Below, piece after piece: positions 46,519 through 55,500 of a DNA stretch of 64,000 nt. The first letter of the stretch is position 1. Each line of letters starts with the position of its first letter. The position numbers were made by a program, and so were the translations under genes. The notes under the pieces were generated by a model. That model was not told the origin of the DNA and did no database searches. It saw only the letters and a list, made by a program, of their open reading frames with translations. This DNA comes from Filimonas lacunae (GTDB taxonomy: Bacteria > Bacteroidota > Bacteroidia > Chitinophagales > Chitinophagaceae), in the NCBI RefSeq assembly GCF_002355595.1, contig NZ_AP017422.1:6266823-6330822 (forward strand), given 5' to 3'.

Positions 46519-46980
46519 ATGCTTCAACAAGTAGAACGCATTCGCAAAACCAGGACTTTCTTTCTCGACAAAATACGCACCTTGTCTACCGAAGAGTGGA
46601 ACCTGATACCGCCCGGCTACAGTAATAACATTGTATGGAACGTGGGGCATATGATAGCTGCCCAGCAAGGCATTTGCTATGTGCGGGCGGGATTGCCTGT
46701 GGTAACAGACGAAGACTTTTACCATGCTTACAAACCCGGCTCCCGCCCTACCAGCTTTACCGGACCGGAAGAAATTGAGCAAATAAAAGCACTGTTCTTT
46801 TCCACCCTGCTGCAATTGGAAAAAGATGTACAACAGGGTATTTTTCACCACTACACCAGCTGGACTTCCCGCTACGACATTACCGTTTCTACCATCCAGG
46901 AAGCGATGGACTTATTGATGCATCACGAAGGATATCATGCAGGCATTATCTCCGGCATTAAATATTGCATTACCAAATAG
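46519..46980 (+). CDS. DinB-family metal-binding protein
   Basis: A 153-residue four-helix-bundle protein of the DinB/YfiT type. The expected histidine ligands are seen in NVGHMIA (helix 2) and HHEGYHAGII (helix 4). Members are metal-dependent thiol S-transferases or of unknown role. It is not related to DNA polymerase IV despite the name. It diverges from the ABC gene and is closed by a hairpin at 46989-47021. Confidence 0.88.
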   Translation: MLQQVERIRKTRTFFLDKIRTLSTEEWNLIPPGYSNNIVWNVGHMIAAQQGICYVRAGLPVVTDEDFYHAYKPGSRPTSFTGPEEIEQIKALFFSTLLQLEKDVQQGIFHHYTSWTSRYDITVSTIQEAMDLLMHHEGYHAGIISGIKYCITK

Positions 46981-46988
46981 GCAGATAC

Positions 46989-47021
46989 AACAACGCCCTT
47001 ATGATAAATAAGGGCGTTGTT
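46989..47021. terminator. Bidirectional terminator between convergent genes
   Basis: A perfect 14-bp stem, AACAACGCCCTTAT (46989-47002) with ATAAGGGCGTTGTT (47008-47021), lies between the DinB-like gene (+) and the DUF6438 lipoprotein gene (-). Confidence 0.75.
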
Positions 47022-47042
47022 AACCATACCTGGTTATCACTA

Positions 47043-47516
47043 TTATTCCATACGCTGCCACTGCTGTGTTTCGCGCAAGGTTTTTACAAAATCATACAAA
47101 GCTTTCAGCTCATCGGTGCCCCTTGCCCCATAATCATGAATCTTTTTCACTTTACTACCTTCATAGGTAATTTCCAGGTCCATACTGGGCAAGTCGGTAG
47201 CGCCTACTGTATACTCCTCTTTCAGGTTAGGAAAATCGGTAGCCATTAATAAAGCAATCAGTTGCTCGTAATTTCTGCCATCAATTACCGCACGATACAA
47301 GCCCTGCTGACCATTATTATGGCGCTGCGCCAAATAATTGGCACTTTTATCACTGCGCACCGTCATTTCAAAAACCGGGCAGGTGCCATAACACGGGGTA
47401 GCTTTTATAGTCAACTGCTGCACACCCGAAGTGGGTGGCGATTGCGTGGTATTTTTAGCGGTTTTACATCCCATCATTACAGCCGTAAGCAATACCAGGC
47501 TCATTATCATTTTCAT
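47043..47516 (-). CDS. DUF6438 lipoprotein
   Basis: A protein of 157 residues from the ATG at 47516. The signal peptide ends in a lipobox (TAVMMGC), so the mature protein begins with a lipidated cysteine. The central motif KATPCYGTCPVFEMTVRSD matches the DUF6438 signature with its paired cysteines. A longer upstream frame to 47567 would spoil the signal peptide and was rejected. The function is unknown; the location is the periplasmic face of a membrane. Confidence 0.82.
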   Translation of the reverse strand: MKMIMSLVLLTAVMMGCKTAKNTTQSPPTSGVQQLTIKATPCYGTCPVFEMTVRSDKSANYLAQRHNNGQQGLYRAVIDGRNYEQLIALLMATDFPNLKEEYTVGATDLPSMDLEITYEGSKVKKIHDYGARGTDELKALYDFVKTLRETQQWQRME

Positions 47517-47607
47517 ACCAGTACATTTTCGCCCAAAGTAAGGAACAAATACGAATAACCCGCTCACCTCCCCCGTTTTCCGCCCAACGGTTATAACCTT
47601 TATCGCT

Positions 47608-47615
47608 TAACTTTG
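47608..47615 (+). promoter_or_regulatory. Bacteroidota -7 box for the acidic protein
   Basis: TAACTTTG, exact TAnnTTTG, 22 nt before the ATG at 47638. Confidence 0.5.
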
Positions 47616-47637
47616 TTCTTATCGTAAAATATCCAAT

Positions 47638-47964
47638 ATGAGTGACTTTCTGTATTGCCACGACCCATTAGACGAAGAAGCAGGTGAATATATCTTACAC
47701 CTGGGCAGGCCTAATGGACTGATTAAAATTATTTTGTTGGACGAGCAGGATGCCATTGAAGGCGATGAGTTTGTTCATAAAACTTATGAGTACGAAAACG
47801 ACGACATCAGCGAAGAGTACCAGTTAGTGTTTACCCCGTTTGAAGGCTTAAGCGATAACGCCAACTTTTCTGCCGACGACATACAGGAAATACTGGATAA
47901 CGCCTGGACTTATTGGGTAGATGTATTGGATTGGGAAGATGAAGAAGAGGAGGATGAGGAATAA
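47638..47964 (+). CDS. Small acidic protein, unknown function
   Basis: A 108-residue very acidic protein ending in a run of Asp/Glu (WEDEEEEDEE). The N-terminal part (YCHDPLDEEAGEYILHLGRP) reads as a compact beta-rich domain. No signal peptide, membrane segment or cysteine cluster is present. It has its own promoter and is convergent with the beta-propeller-like gene, with a long inverted repeat in between. The family was not recognised. Confidence 0.7.
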   Translation: MSDFLYCHDPLDEEAGEYILHLGRPNGLIKIILLDEQDAIEGDEFVHKTYEYENDDISEEYQLVFTPFEGLSDNANFSADDIQEILDNAWTYWVDVLDWEDEEEEDEE

Positions 47965-48000
47965 GGTAAGGTAGTTTGCCTTATTAGGAATATTCATATA

Positions 48001-48045
48001 GGAATTGATTAAGGTCAGCAGTATACTGTTATCTTAATCAATTCC
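48001..48045. repeat. Inverted repeat between convergent genes
   Basis: A 13-bp perfect stem, GGAATTGATTAAG (48001-48013) with CTTAATCAATTCC (48033-48045). Its loop holds a second palindrome, CAGTATACTG (48019-48028). There is no T-run, so it may be a weak terminator or a processing hairpin. Confidence 0.6.
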
Positions 48046-48079
48046 TGTAAATTATAATTCATTCACATCAGCATTTAAG

Positions 48080-49174
48080 CTACCACTCCCGTATCTTACC
48101 GTCAGATAGCACGTGAAATTTATCCCCACCATCTGTAATAAGTAATTTACCTGGCCCTAATGCTGCCACCTTTTTATAGTCCATCATTACTATATCCTTA
48201 TCAGTAACATCCAGCGATAGTGGATTGTACACCTTACGCCAATTTTCCAGGCATGAAATCTGCTCACCTGCTTTTATAGCAAAAATTCCACTTGCCGAGC
48301 AAGCATACATACAACTATCAAAAGGGTTAAAACAAGCAGCACTTAAACCACGCATAGCATTAGCAGTATCTATTTTACCATAGTCTTCCTCGTCATCTCT
48401 GTACTTTTTATTATAATAACAAAGAACAGTGGCTTTGTAGTTATTCATCCTGCATAGCGCCGCTCTTAATGAAGACATATGCTCTAGTGTATGTACAGAA
48501 TAAACTGCATCTCCCATTTGAACTAATGCGCGCACACCATCCATTGCGAACTCCATAGAATCGGCGAATACCGGAATAAACTTTTTTTCATCCAGATCAA
48601 ACACCCTTAAATCTCCCCCAAACTCCCCCAAATAATACCCCATCCAAAGCTGACTTTTATCCGATATATCTGCAACCAGTAAAGTAGCAGGAGCTAACCA
48701 GCCACCATCAATAGCAACAATCCCTCTATTTGTATTGAGTGAACTATCTGTAAAATACCTCCTGTGTGACAACATCGCTTCAACACCGTGTTGCGTAATA
48801 GCATACATATTATTATGCTTATCAAAGGCAAGACCATAAGCATAATCCATAGAATGGCCAATAACTTCCCATGCATTCTTTTCAGACATCCATCGCTTTA
48901 TCGATTTATCCCTCATTGTTGTTATCACCCGATTACTACGATCAACAGCAAGTGTAGTAACCAAACTATCCATTATCTGCGACTGATGCTGCCCTTCCTC
49001 CTGATAACAATACCTTACCAACACACTGTTGCTGGTAAGGGCCCACACCTCTTTACCCACTACTTTAAACTCCTCTATTTCCCGGGGCTTCCCAGAAGAC
49101 AGTGGAAGCCGGCGTTGAGCAGCAACCATTACAGGCAAAAGACACATCATTAACAACAAGTATTTATTCTGCAT
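48080..49174 (-). CDS. Exported protein, possible beta-propeller
   Basis: A protein of 364 residues from the ATG at 49174, which places a clean signal peptide (YLLLMMCLLPVMVAAQ) at the N-terminus. The mature part shows repeated units of about 40-50 residues with a strand-turn-strand pattern and recurring phrases such as VWALTSNSVLVRY, AYGLAFDKHNNMYAITQHG and SCMYACSASGIFAI, suggesting an NHL- or two-component-sensor-like propeller. No catalytic motif was seen. It is a lone gene preceding a 304-bp gap. Confidence 0.65.
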   Translation of the reverse strand: MQNKYLLLMMCLLPVMVAAQRRLPLSSGKPREIEEFKVVGKEVWALTSNSVLVRYCYQEEGQHQSQIMDSLVTTLAVDRSNRVITTMRDKSIKRWMSEKNAWEVIGHSMDYAYGLAFDKHNNMYAITQHGVEAMLSHRRYFTDSSLNTNRGIVAIDGGWLAPATLLVADISDKSQLWMGYYLGEFGGDLRVFDLDEKKFIPVFADSMEFAMDGVRALVQMGDAVYSVHTLEHMSSLRAALCRMNNYKATVLCYYNKKYRDDEEDYGKIDTANAMRGLSAACFNPFDSCMYACSASGIFAIKAGEQISCLENWRKVYNPLSLDVTDKDIVMMDYKKVAALGPGKLLITDGGDKFHVLSDGKIREW

Positions 49175-49478
49175 AAGTAACCAAGATGGGAGAGTTAAAA
49201 ATGATAACAAAAATTAACGCTGTAAAATTCCTTCGCCATTCCTACTCCATTTTTTGAACTTGCTCTGGAATGTGACACTATCTTTTGCAGAAGTGGATCT
49301 AAGGTTTACTATAACACCTCCTTCCCCCCTGAACAAAATGAACAGGCAAAAACACGGCTTTCTTATCACCTGTTTATATATTTATTCTTACACTTCTGTA
49401 TATCCTCTGTTAATAGCCAACAACCACCAATTACACCAATACTGTTATTGAATATTATTAATATATCTATACATACAC
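49175..49478. other. Intergenic region without a supported gene
   Basis: A stretch of 304 bp between divergent genes. It is AT-rich towards the right end. It holds a 65-codon frame starting at a TTG that shows no coding features, and no exact TAnnTTTG box. It presumably contains the promoters of both neighbours. Confidence 0.6.
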
Positions 49479-50717
49479 ATGCCGCAACTGAAAAGAAAAC
49501 CCAAAAGCAACCAGGCAAAAAAGCAGGCAGAAATCCTGCATAAAAAAGAATTCATAAGTAAACTCACCGCCTTTATAGATAAGGCAGCAGGCGAACCTGT
49601 TTCGAAACTGATACCCAAACCCGATCTGGATTTCATGTACCACTTTCGGGCAAATCCTTTGCGCATAGAATGTGCCCCAGGGCAGAAAATTCCAGGCAAC
49701 ATTCTTAAAAGCTGTAGAGAAATAAGCCAGGATTTATTCGACAACGAGCTCATCCCTTTTCGCATAGGAGCAATCAACATGCTAAACCTGAAAGACTTTA
49801 CATCACTGGCATTAACAGTGTCGCTATTTACCAAACATCTACAAGCCGATTCTTTTCCGCATGCCCACATCGTACAACAAAAACTGGCAGGCTTTCATGA
49901 AAAATTCAATTTTAGCTATCTGAGCTCATTTCCCGAGCTACTGGATAGAATTATGACAACTATTTCGGCATTTCATAGCGAGGCATCTAAACAGTATTAC
50001 CAATGCCTGCTTACATCAAAAGATGGCATTACCAGCACTACCATTTTAGTAAACTGCTACGCAATACCAGCAGAAAAAACACAGATCTGTATTAAAAACA
50101 AAGTAAGGCCGATTTATCACGTGGCAACCGGATTATCTAATATGCAAGGACAAACACCTTCCTACAACACCCTCCTTTTTGTTTCCGTTCTTTCCGAAGA
50201 CCTATTCCTTCCTCCCGGTCAAATTTTTGATGTATATATACAGTCACACGCCATAGAGCGATTACAGGAACGCTTGCAAGGCGTACACAAAAACTTTATT
50301 CATTGCTGCTTTTTTATATCCCTAAACAATCTTAAAATATGCAAAACAAAAAACGGCACCTTGCTATTTGAATATTACCTGCTAGGTAATAAAGCGGGGT
50401 ATTTTACCGGAGAAATTGTAGATAACAAAGTAATTCTCACCACCTTCCTCTTCCTAACCCACACCAGCACACCCGAAGGAGATAAACTATACCAGAAGCA
50501 CCAGCTGACCAAACTAGACAAAAACTATTTATCCATAGATACCTTGAAAGCATTTGTTTTCTCCGACATAGCCACACACCCCGAAGTAAAACAGCTATTT
50601 ATTGAAGCGGGTTGTGAAAGTCTTTTTAATATAGGCAAAGGGCTTTATCATAACCAGGAAGAGCAAACGGAAGTGCAGATAGCGAATACTATTTTACAGT
50701 ATTTGAGACAGAAGTAA
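49479..50717 (+). CDS. Uncharacterised cytoplasmic protein
   Basis: A 412-residue protein with a lysine-rich N-terminus (LKRKPKSNQAKKQAEILHKK). There is no signal peptide and no transmembrane helix. The middle part has a conserved-looking phrase QSHAIERLQERLQGVHKNFI, which resembles a stretch seen in other uncharacterised Bacteroidota proteins. The C-terminal part is beta-rich (NGTLLFEYYLLGNKAGYFTG). I do not recognise the family. It lies alone on the forward strand at the edge of the RHS region and convergent with the candidate immunity genes, so it may be accessory. Confidence 0.65.
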   Translation: MPQLKRKPKSNQAKKQAEILHKKEFISKLTAFIDKAAGEPVSKLIPKPDLDFMYHFRANPLRIECAPGQKIPGNILKSCREISQDLFDNELIPFRIGAINMLNLKDFTSLALTVSLFTKHLQADSFPHAHIVQQKLAGFHEKFNFSYLSSFPELLDRIMTTISAFHSEASKQYYQCLLTSKDGITSTTILVNCYAIPAEKTQICIKNKVRPIYHVATGLSNMQGQTPSYNTLLFVSVLSEDLFLPPGQIFDVYIQSHAIERLQERLQGVHKNFIHCCFFISLNNLKICKTKNGTLLFEYYLLGNKAGYFTGEIVDNKVILTTFLFLTHTSTPEGDKLYQKHQLTKLDKNYLSIDTLKAFVFSDIATHPEVKQLFIEAGCESLFNIGKGLYHNQEEQTEVQIANTILQYLRQK

Positions 50718-50810
50718 GGATAATAGATAAAATTTATGCAAAGCCCTGATCAGGCCTGCAACAGTCATCAACAAAGCTGGGAAGCGCTATCCTGATACAC
50801 CAACAACCAA

Positions 50811-51278
50811 TCACTCACATAGCTCCAACGCTTCCGATAGCGCTGAAGCAATCTCTTTTGCACCAGCAGTTATTGGCACTTCTACCTTCTGATAGGGAAC
50901 AATATTCAAAAATCCCTTCCTTCCAATATTAGACATAGGAGAGAAGGTCAAAGAACCCTCTTTTAATGAAACACTAACATGAATACAATCTTTATAAAAT
51001 GCAGATTCCTTTTCCAGTCCGGCTGAATTCAAAAAATCCTTAGTAGCTTCTTCCCAATCCGTAGGGAGGGGAACTCCATTTTGACTACTCTGCAATGCAA
51101 CAAATACTTGTTCAACAACATCAACCAAAGAAACATTCCCCTTAAGCCATATATAAGGAGGAGTTGCAATACTTGGCCCCTTCGTTCTTGATACACTATG
51201 AATTAAATAATCTCCTTTTTTTGTGAATTTATATACAGAAGCCTGCTTTACATCAACCAACACTCCTTTCTTTCTCAT
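50811..51278 (-). CDS. Candidate immunity protein
   Basis: A 155-residue cytoplasmic protein with no signal peptide or membrane segment. Mixed alpha/beta pattern, for example ASVYKFTKKGDYLIHSVSRTK then a helical end (GAKEIASALSEALEL). It overlaps the upstream gene by 26 nt, so the two are coupled. Size, AT-rich composition and position downstream of an RHS toxin-like gene are typical of immunity genes, including those of contact-dependent systems. No family assignment is claimed. It could be a leftover from an earlier toxin. Confidence 0.55.
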   Translation of the reverse strand: MRKKGVLVDVKQASVYKFTKKGDYLIHSVSRTKGPSIATPPYIWLKGNVSLVDVVEQVFVALQSSQNGVPLPTDWEEATKDFLNSAGLEKESAFYKDCIHVSVSLKEGSLTFSPMSNIGRKGFLNIVPYQKVEVPITAGAKEIASALSEALELCE

Positions 51279-51681
51279 ATTCTATAATAATCGATTTTGC
51301 TTTTTGCACGTTTTTATCTGACATTTCTTTCTCAAAATTCTGCTCTAAATAATTTTGAATCACTCTATATTCATCCTCCGTATTAATCTTTTCCGCCTTA
51401 ATAATTCTTTTAATCAACCTATTGTTATTATCATTAATAGTCTCACCATACAACTGACCATATAGAGCATTAAGAGACGCAAAATCACTTGTACTTAAAT
51501 CATTTGCCCATTCGACAAAATCTTTAAGCACAGCTACTAACCCTTTCCGATCTTGCCTAGCTACTCCCATAGCAATAACATTCCTAAATTCTTCTATGAT
51601 AGAATTTTTTTCCTTAGATGTCTTCTCTAAAAAATCCAGAATTGTAATACACCTCTTCCCTATCTCTTCAACTGTTTTCAT
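51253..51681 (-). CDS. Small helical protein, candidate immunity gene
   Basis: A 142-residue, almost all-helical and highly charged protein (ITILDFLEKTSKEKNSIIEE, NNRLIKRIIKAEKINTEDEY). No export signal was seen. Its 3' end overlaps the next gene by 26 nt. Codon composition is AT-rich, like the neighbouring accessory genes and unlike the haem or clp genes. It may be an immunity protein or an orphan remnant of the RHS locus; the evidence is positional. Confidence 0.55.
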   Translation of the reverse strand: MKTVEEIGKRCITILDFLEKTSKEKNSIIEEFRNVIAMGVARQDRKGLVAVLKDFVEWANDLSTSDFASLNALYGQLYGETINDNNNRLIKRIIKAEKINTEDEYRVIQNYLEQNFEKEMSDKNVQKAKSIIIEYEKERSVG

Positions 51682-51887
51682 ATTAATAATATTAAAAAAA
51701 ATCTAAAATTGTTTTGCACTTCTTTAAAATATTAGAAATAGCCAATCTATCCATAACAGTTCAATTTATCACTAGAAGAAAGCTGAAACACATCCAACAC
51801 TCTACAACATATACAAACTAACACACATGCATCAACTTAACTATAAGACATATTATAAATACCATAAAAACACAATAATATTGTAAC

Positions 51888-52559
51888 CTATACATTATTC
51901 AACACTTCACAAGAATAGCGCTTCTTATTCTTCAACTCTACAACAAACGTGTTATTAATCCATTTTACTTTTTTCACAAAATAAGCAATCTCATAGCCAT
52001 CATACGGACGAAACTCCGCTATCTTAATCTTATCCACTTTATCACCAGCTTCATTGTTAAGTAGACAGTAATATACAAAAGCATTTTCATCGCCTTCTAA
52101 CACCAAAGTTCCATTTAATTTCAGTTTATTATTAAACTCACTATACTGTGTAACAAACTCGCATTTCAACGCTCTTTCTATTCCAACTTTATAAGCGTTT
52201 TCTATAACAGTAGTATCGCTTTTGTAAAAAGAAGCTATGCTAAAAAGACCATTCTTTATGCACTCCCAAACATCCAATCTTCGCGCCTCTACATCTTTGG
52301 AATAATACTTTTCCTTATCAAACTCTATCCACAACTCTACAATATCTATCAAATCACTAACTTTCCCCTTTACAATAGCAACACCATTACTCACTTCTAT
52401 GGTTGGTGAAGTAAGTTTAAGTAAAACCTTTTTAAACTTACCTACATCATATTTCCCTAACAGCATTCTGAATAAAAAGGAAAGATGAACATTCGCAGAC
52501 ATAAGTTCTTTATCAAATCCATTCTCGTCGTAATAATAAAGATCGATTTCGTTAATCAT
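51888..52559 (-). CDS. Candidate cognate immunity protein of the RHS toxin
   Basis: A 223-residue cytoplasmic protein beginning 15 nt after the RHS gene stop, the position where cognate immunity genes are normally found. Alternating strands and helices are seen (NEIDLYYYDENGFDKELMSA, GYEIAYFVKKVKWINNTFVV). There is no signal peptide or membrane span, as expected for protection against a cytoplasmic nuclease. AT-rich, in contrast with the RHS gene body. No sequence family was recognised, so immunity is inferred from location only. Confidence 0.6.
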   Translation of the reverse strand: MINEIDLYYYDENGFDKELMSANVHLSFLFRMLLGKYDVGKFKKVLLKLTSPTIEVSNGVAIVKGKVSDLIDIVELWIEFDKEKYYSKDVEARRLDVWECIKNGLFSIASFYKSDTTVIENAYKVGIERALKCEFVTQYSEFNNKLKLNGTLVLEGDENAFVYYCLLNNEAGDKVDKIKIAEFRPYDGYEIAYFVKKVKWINNTFVVELKNKKRYSCEVLNNV

Positions 52560-52574
52560 AAACTTTTTTTTATT

Positions 52575-55500
52575 CTACCATAACCAGTGATCAAGAAGAG
52601 GTAAAAAGTTTTTAGGCGGTCTAAAACCGGTTGGTCCATTATACTTATAAAATGTAACCAAATACCTTTCTAAATCTAAAGCAATCGCTCTATTAGGCAA
52701 AGTTGCAATATAGGCACCTGAATAACCGCCCCCCAGTTTAGCCAACTGCCTTTCAAGTCTTGTATAAGAACCAGAAAGAGACTTTGATGTAATCCCATAC
52801 TTATAAACAGTGCCTGTAGCATTATCAATTATACGATATATTTTTGTCTCTCTATTTGCCAAAGATACAAATCCACTAACTGAAGCTTTAATCGCCACCT
52901 TTCCCAATCCGGTAAAAGCAGCTTTGATCAAGAACAAATCTGAAGCAGCCAAAGCAGAATGAATGGCACCCGACATCCACCTTCCCTTATAAAATTCATC
53001 TGCCGCTTTCTTGCTTTCACCCACAAATGGCACATAATCCCACCCATTCTCTTCATATGGCATATATTCATCAGAGATAGGCATCTTATAATGAATTCCT
53101 GTTGTATAAAAACCTTCTTTAGATGTTACGCCGTTTGCATCGGTAGAGGTAGATGAATTATATGTAGGATCTGTCCAAACATGCAGAGTTTGGGCCGACT
53201 TATCAAAAAAGAATGAAGCAGGGCTTCCTTCAAAGGTATTACCATCCGATGTATGCTGATAGCGCCCTGGTTGAATTGTACCGTTCTCAATTCTTTTCTT
53301 TAATTCCTCCCAGCTTATATTTTCAGCCCCCATCGGATCGATCCAGTAATTAGGATCGTTGTAAGCAAAAGAGTAAGAAGACCAGTTATTAAATTCATCA
53401 CAAAGCGGATCTTGCTGATGAAACCGTCCTAATTGTTGATCATACCCTCTTATTTTAGTTTCATACCAATTCAGACCTACATCACCATTTAGCTCAGAAC
53501 CTGCATTAAACTTTAACCTGTTAACCTTACTAAAGTTCAATGCCCCTGTAGAAATTCCTGCCATCGTTAACCCAAACGGATAATAATGCGTTTCCTCCAG
53601 TATCGCCCCATGTATATGTGTCACCTGCAGGTTATCAAAATATACGTTCTGATTCTGTGTTTCGTTCGAAACAAACACATACAAATAACCATTCTTGGTA
53701 AGATTAATGGCGCTTGACGGCATGTGTGTGGTAAACGAATTACCAGCCCCTACCTGGGAGCTACCAGAGCAGGCAGCAACATAGTTAAACTGTTCATCAA
53801 ACAACACCCATTGCACATAGGCTTTAGGCACTATGGGGTTATTGCCCCGGCTGTTTAAAAAAGTTCCTATCTGAGTGCTGAAAGAACTACTAGCTGCCAA
53901 TTCTGCAACACTTGCTTTATTAGATACTCCGCCTATACCTGCACTCAAAGCTGTTACCAGATCACTCAGCAAGTTCACAGGCACATCAATCTGCGAATCG
54001 GACCACCAGCTGTTTGCACGGTAAGTAAAGGCATCGCCAGCCATTACCTTCAGCAATATGCCCGGGCCTATTTTATTACCACTGCCATTTACCATCGACA
54101 CCTTATCGTTGGGATTCGTGTAGGTATCAGTGGGATAACCGCTAGGCTTATTAACACGGGTGGTATTTACGTTGGAATAAAACGTTTCCTCCGTAGCAGC
54201 AGGAGCGGTTTCCATACTCGCAGGCGGATAAGCATCTGACCGCTCGCCTTCCGTAAGCACCATGCGCACATTACCTAAATGATCTTTTACAAAATAATCA
54301 TAGCTCAACTTCGCCGCTATACTGCCAGCTGCCGCAGTATAAGTAACACGTCCCTCTTCATGACTAATAGTTTGCAGCTCGTTATTAATAAACGTATTAG
54401 CATTTAAATAAACGGTATAATTAGCCGGCTTGCCGATTTCATTCACAACCTTGGCCCACTTTTTTCCTGTGGCATCATACACATACCTGATAGTGCCTTT
54501 ATTGGCAACAGTGATCAACTGGGGCAGGTTCAAAAAATTATAACTAATGCCCTTTATAGTGGCTGTCCCAATATCTTTATTCAGATCTTTCAGCAAATTG
54601 CCACTGCTATCATATGTATAATCTACAGCAGCATTGGTTTTTGTGCCACCTAAAGCACTCAAATAGATAGAAGAACTTCTAAAATCGCCCAAACCGGTGT
54701 TTACATCGTTACTACTATCGACTACGTTCATCAGCTTATTACTACCGAAATAATAATTATAACTAAGATTATCCAACTGTAGGATACCAGTTCCCTTCAA
54801 GCCCCAATGCTGCATCCGTTTAATATTACCATTGGCATCATAAGCCGTATTAGGATCAGCCCCATCCCCCATTTTCATATTGAAGTTTACCGTGGTATTG
54901 CTCCAGACGCTTCCGGTGTATTGGCCAAAGTCGGCTTTAAGTATGCGACTCGCAGCATCATACGCATATTCGTACCGGCGCTTTTCTCCATCACCTTGAG
55001 TACGCCATACCTGCACACCAATGTTGCCGTTATAGTATTTAGCGGAGCTGGAATAAACTGCATTTTTATCATAGCCCAGTTCCATACCAAAGTAGTTGGC
55101 GGTGGAACTGCTGTTGGTAATGTAGCTTTTATTTATGCCCAACAGCCATCCACGGATATTGTAGCTGTAGGTGAGCGTTTCAACGGGTGTGGTCAAATAT
55201 CCACCTGATCCATTCTTTTTACGTCCCAGCTTCTTCTGTTGCACCTGTCCTAGTGCATCATAGACCAGTTCACTGATAGTTACATTTGGCAACCAGGTGC
55301 CACTGTTTACATTGGTATTACGTACTCCTTTGCTGATGTAAGCTAAGCGTAGCAGACTATCATAGGTATAATAGCTGGCGGTAACAGTCGTTTGCGCATT
55401 GGTGCCGCTTTTGGTTTGGCGGTTGATTACTATATAAGGTTGTCCGCTAAATGTATATTGGGTATTAACAAGATCAATACCGCCGCTGTAATTATTACTT

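Noticed and set aside
49254-49451. 65-codon frame from a TTG in the 49 kb gap
   Set aside because: Weak start codon, no signal peptide or domain pattern, and no promoter box.
50746-50755. CCTGATCAGG palindrome after the 412-residue gene
   Set aside because: Only 10 bp, no loop and no T-run; too short to support a function.
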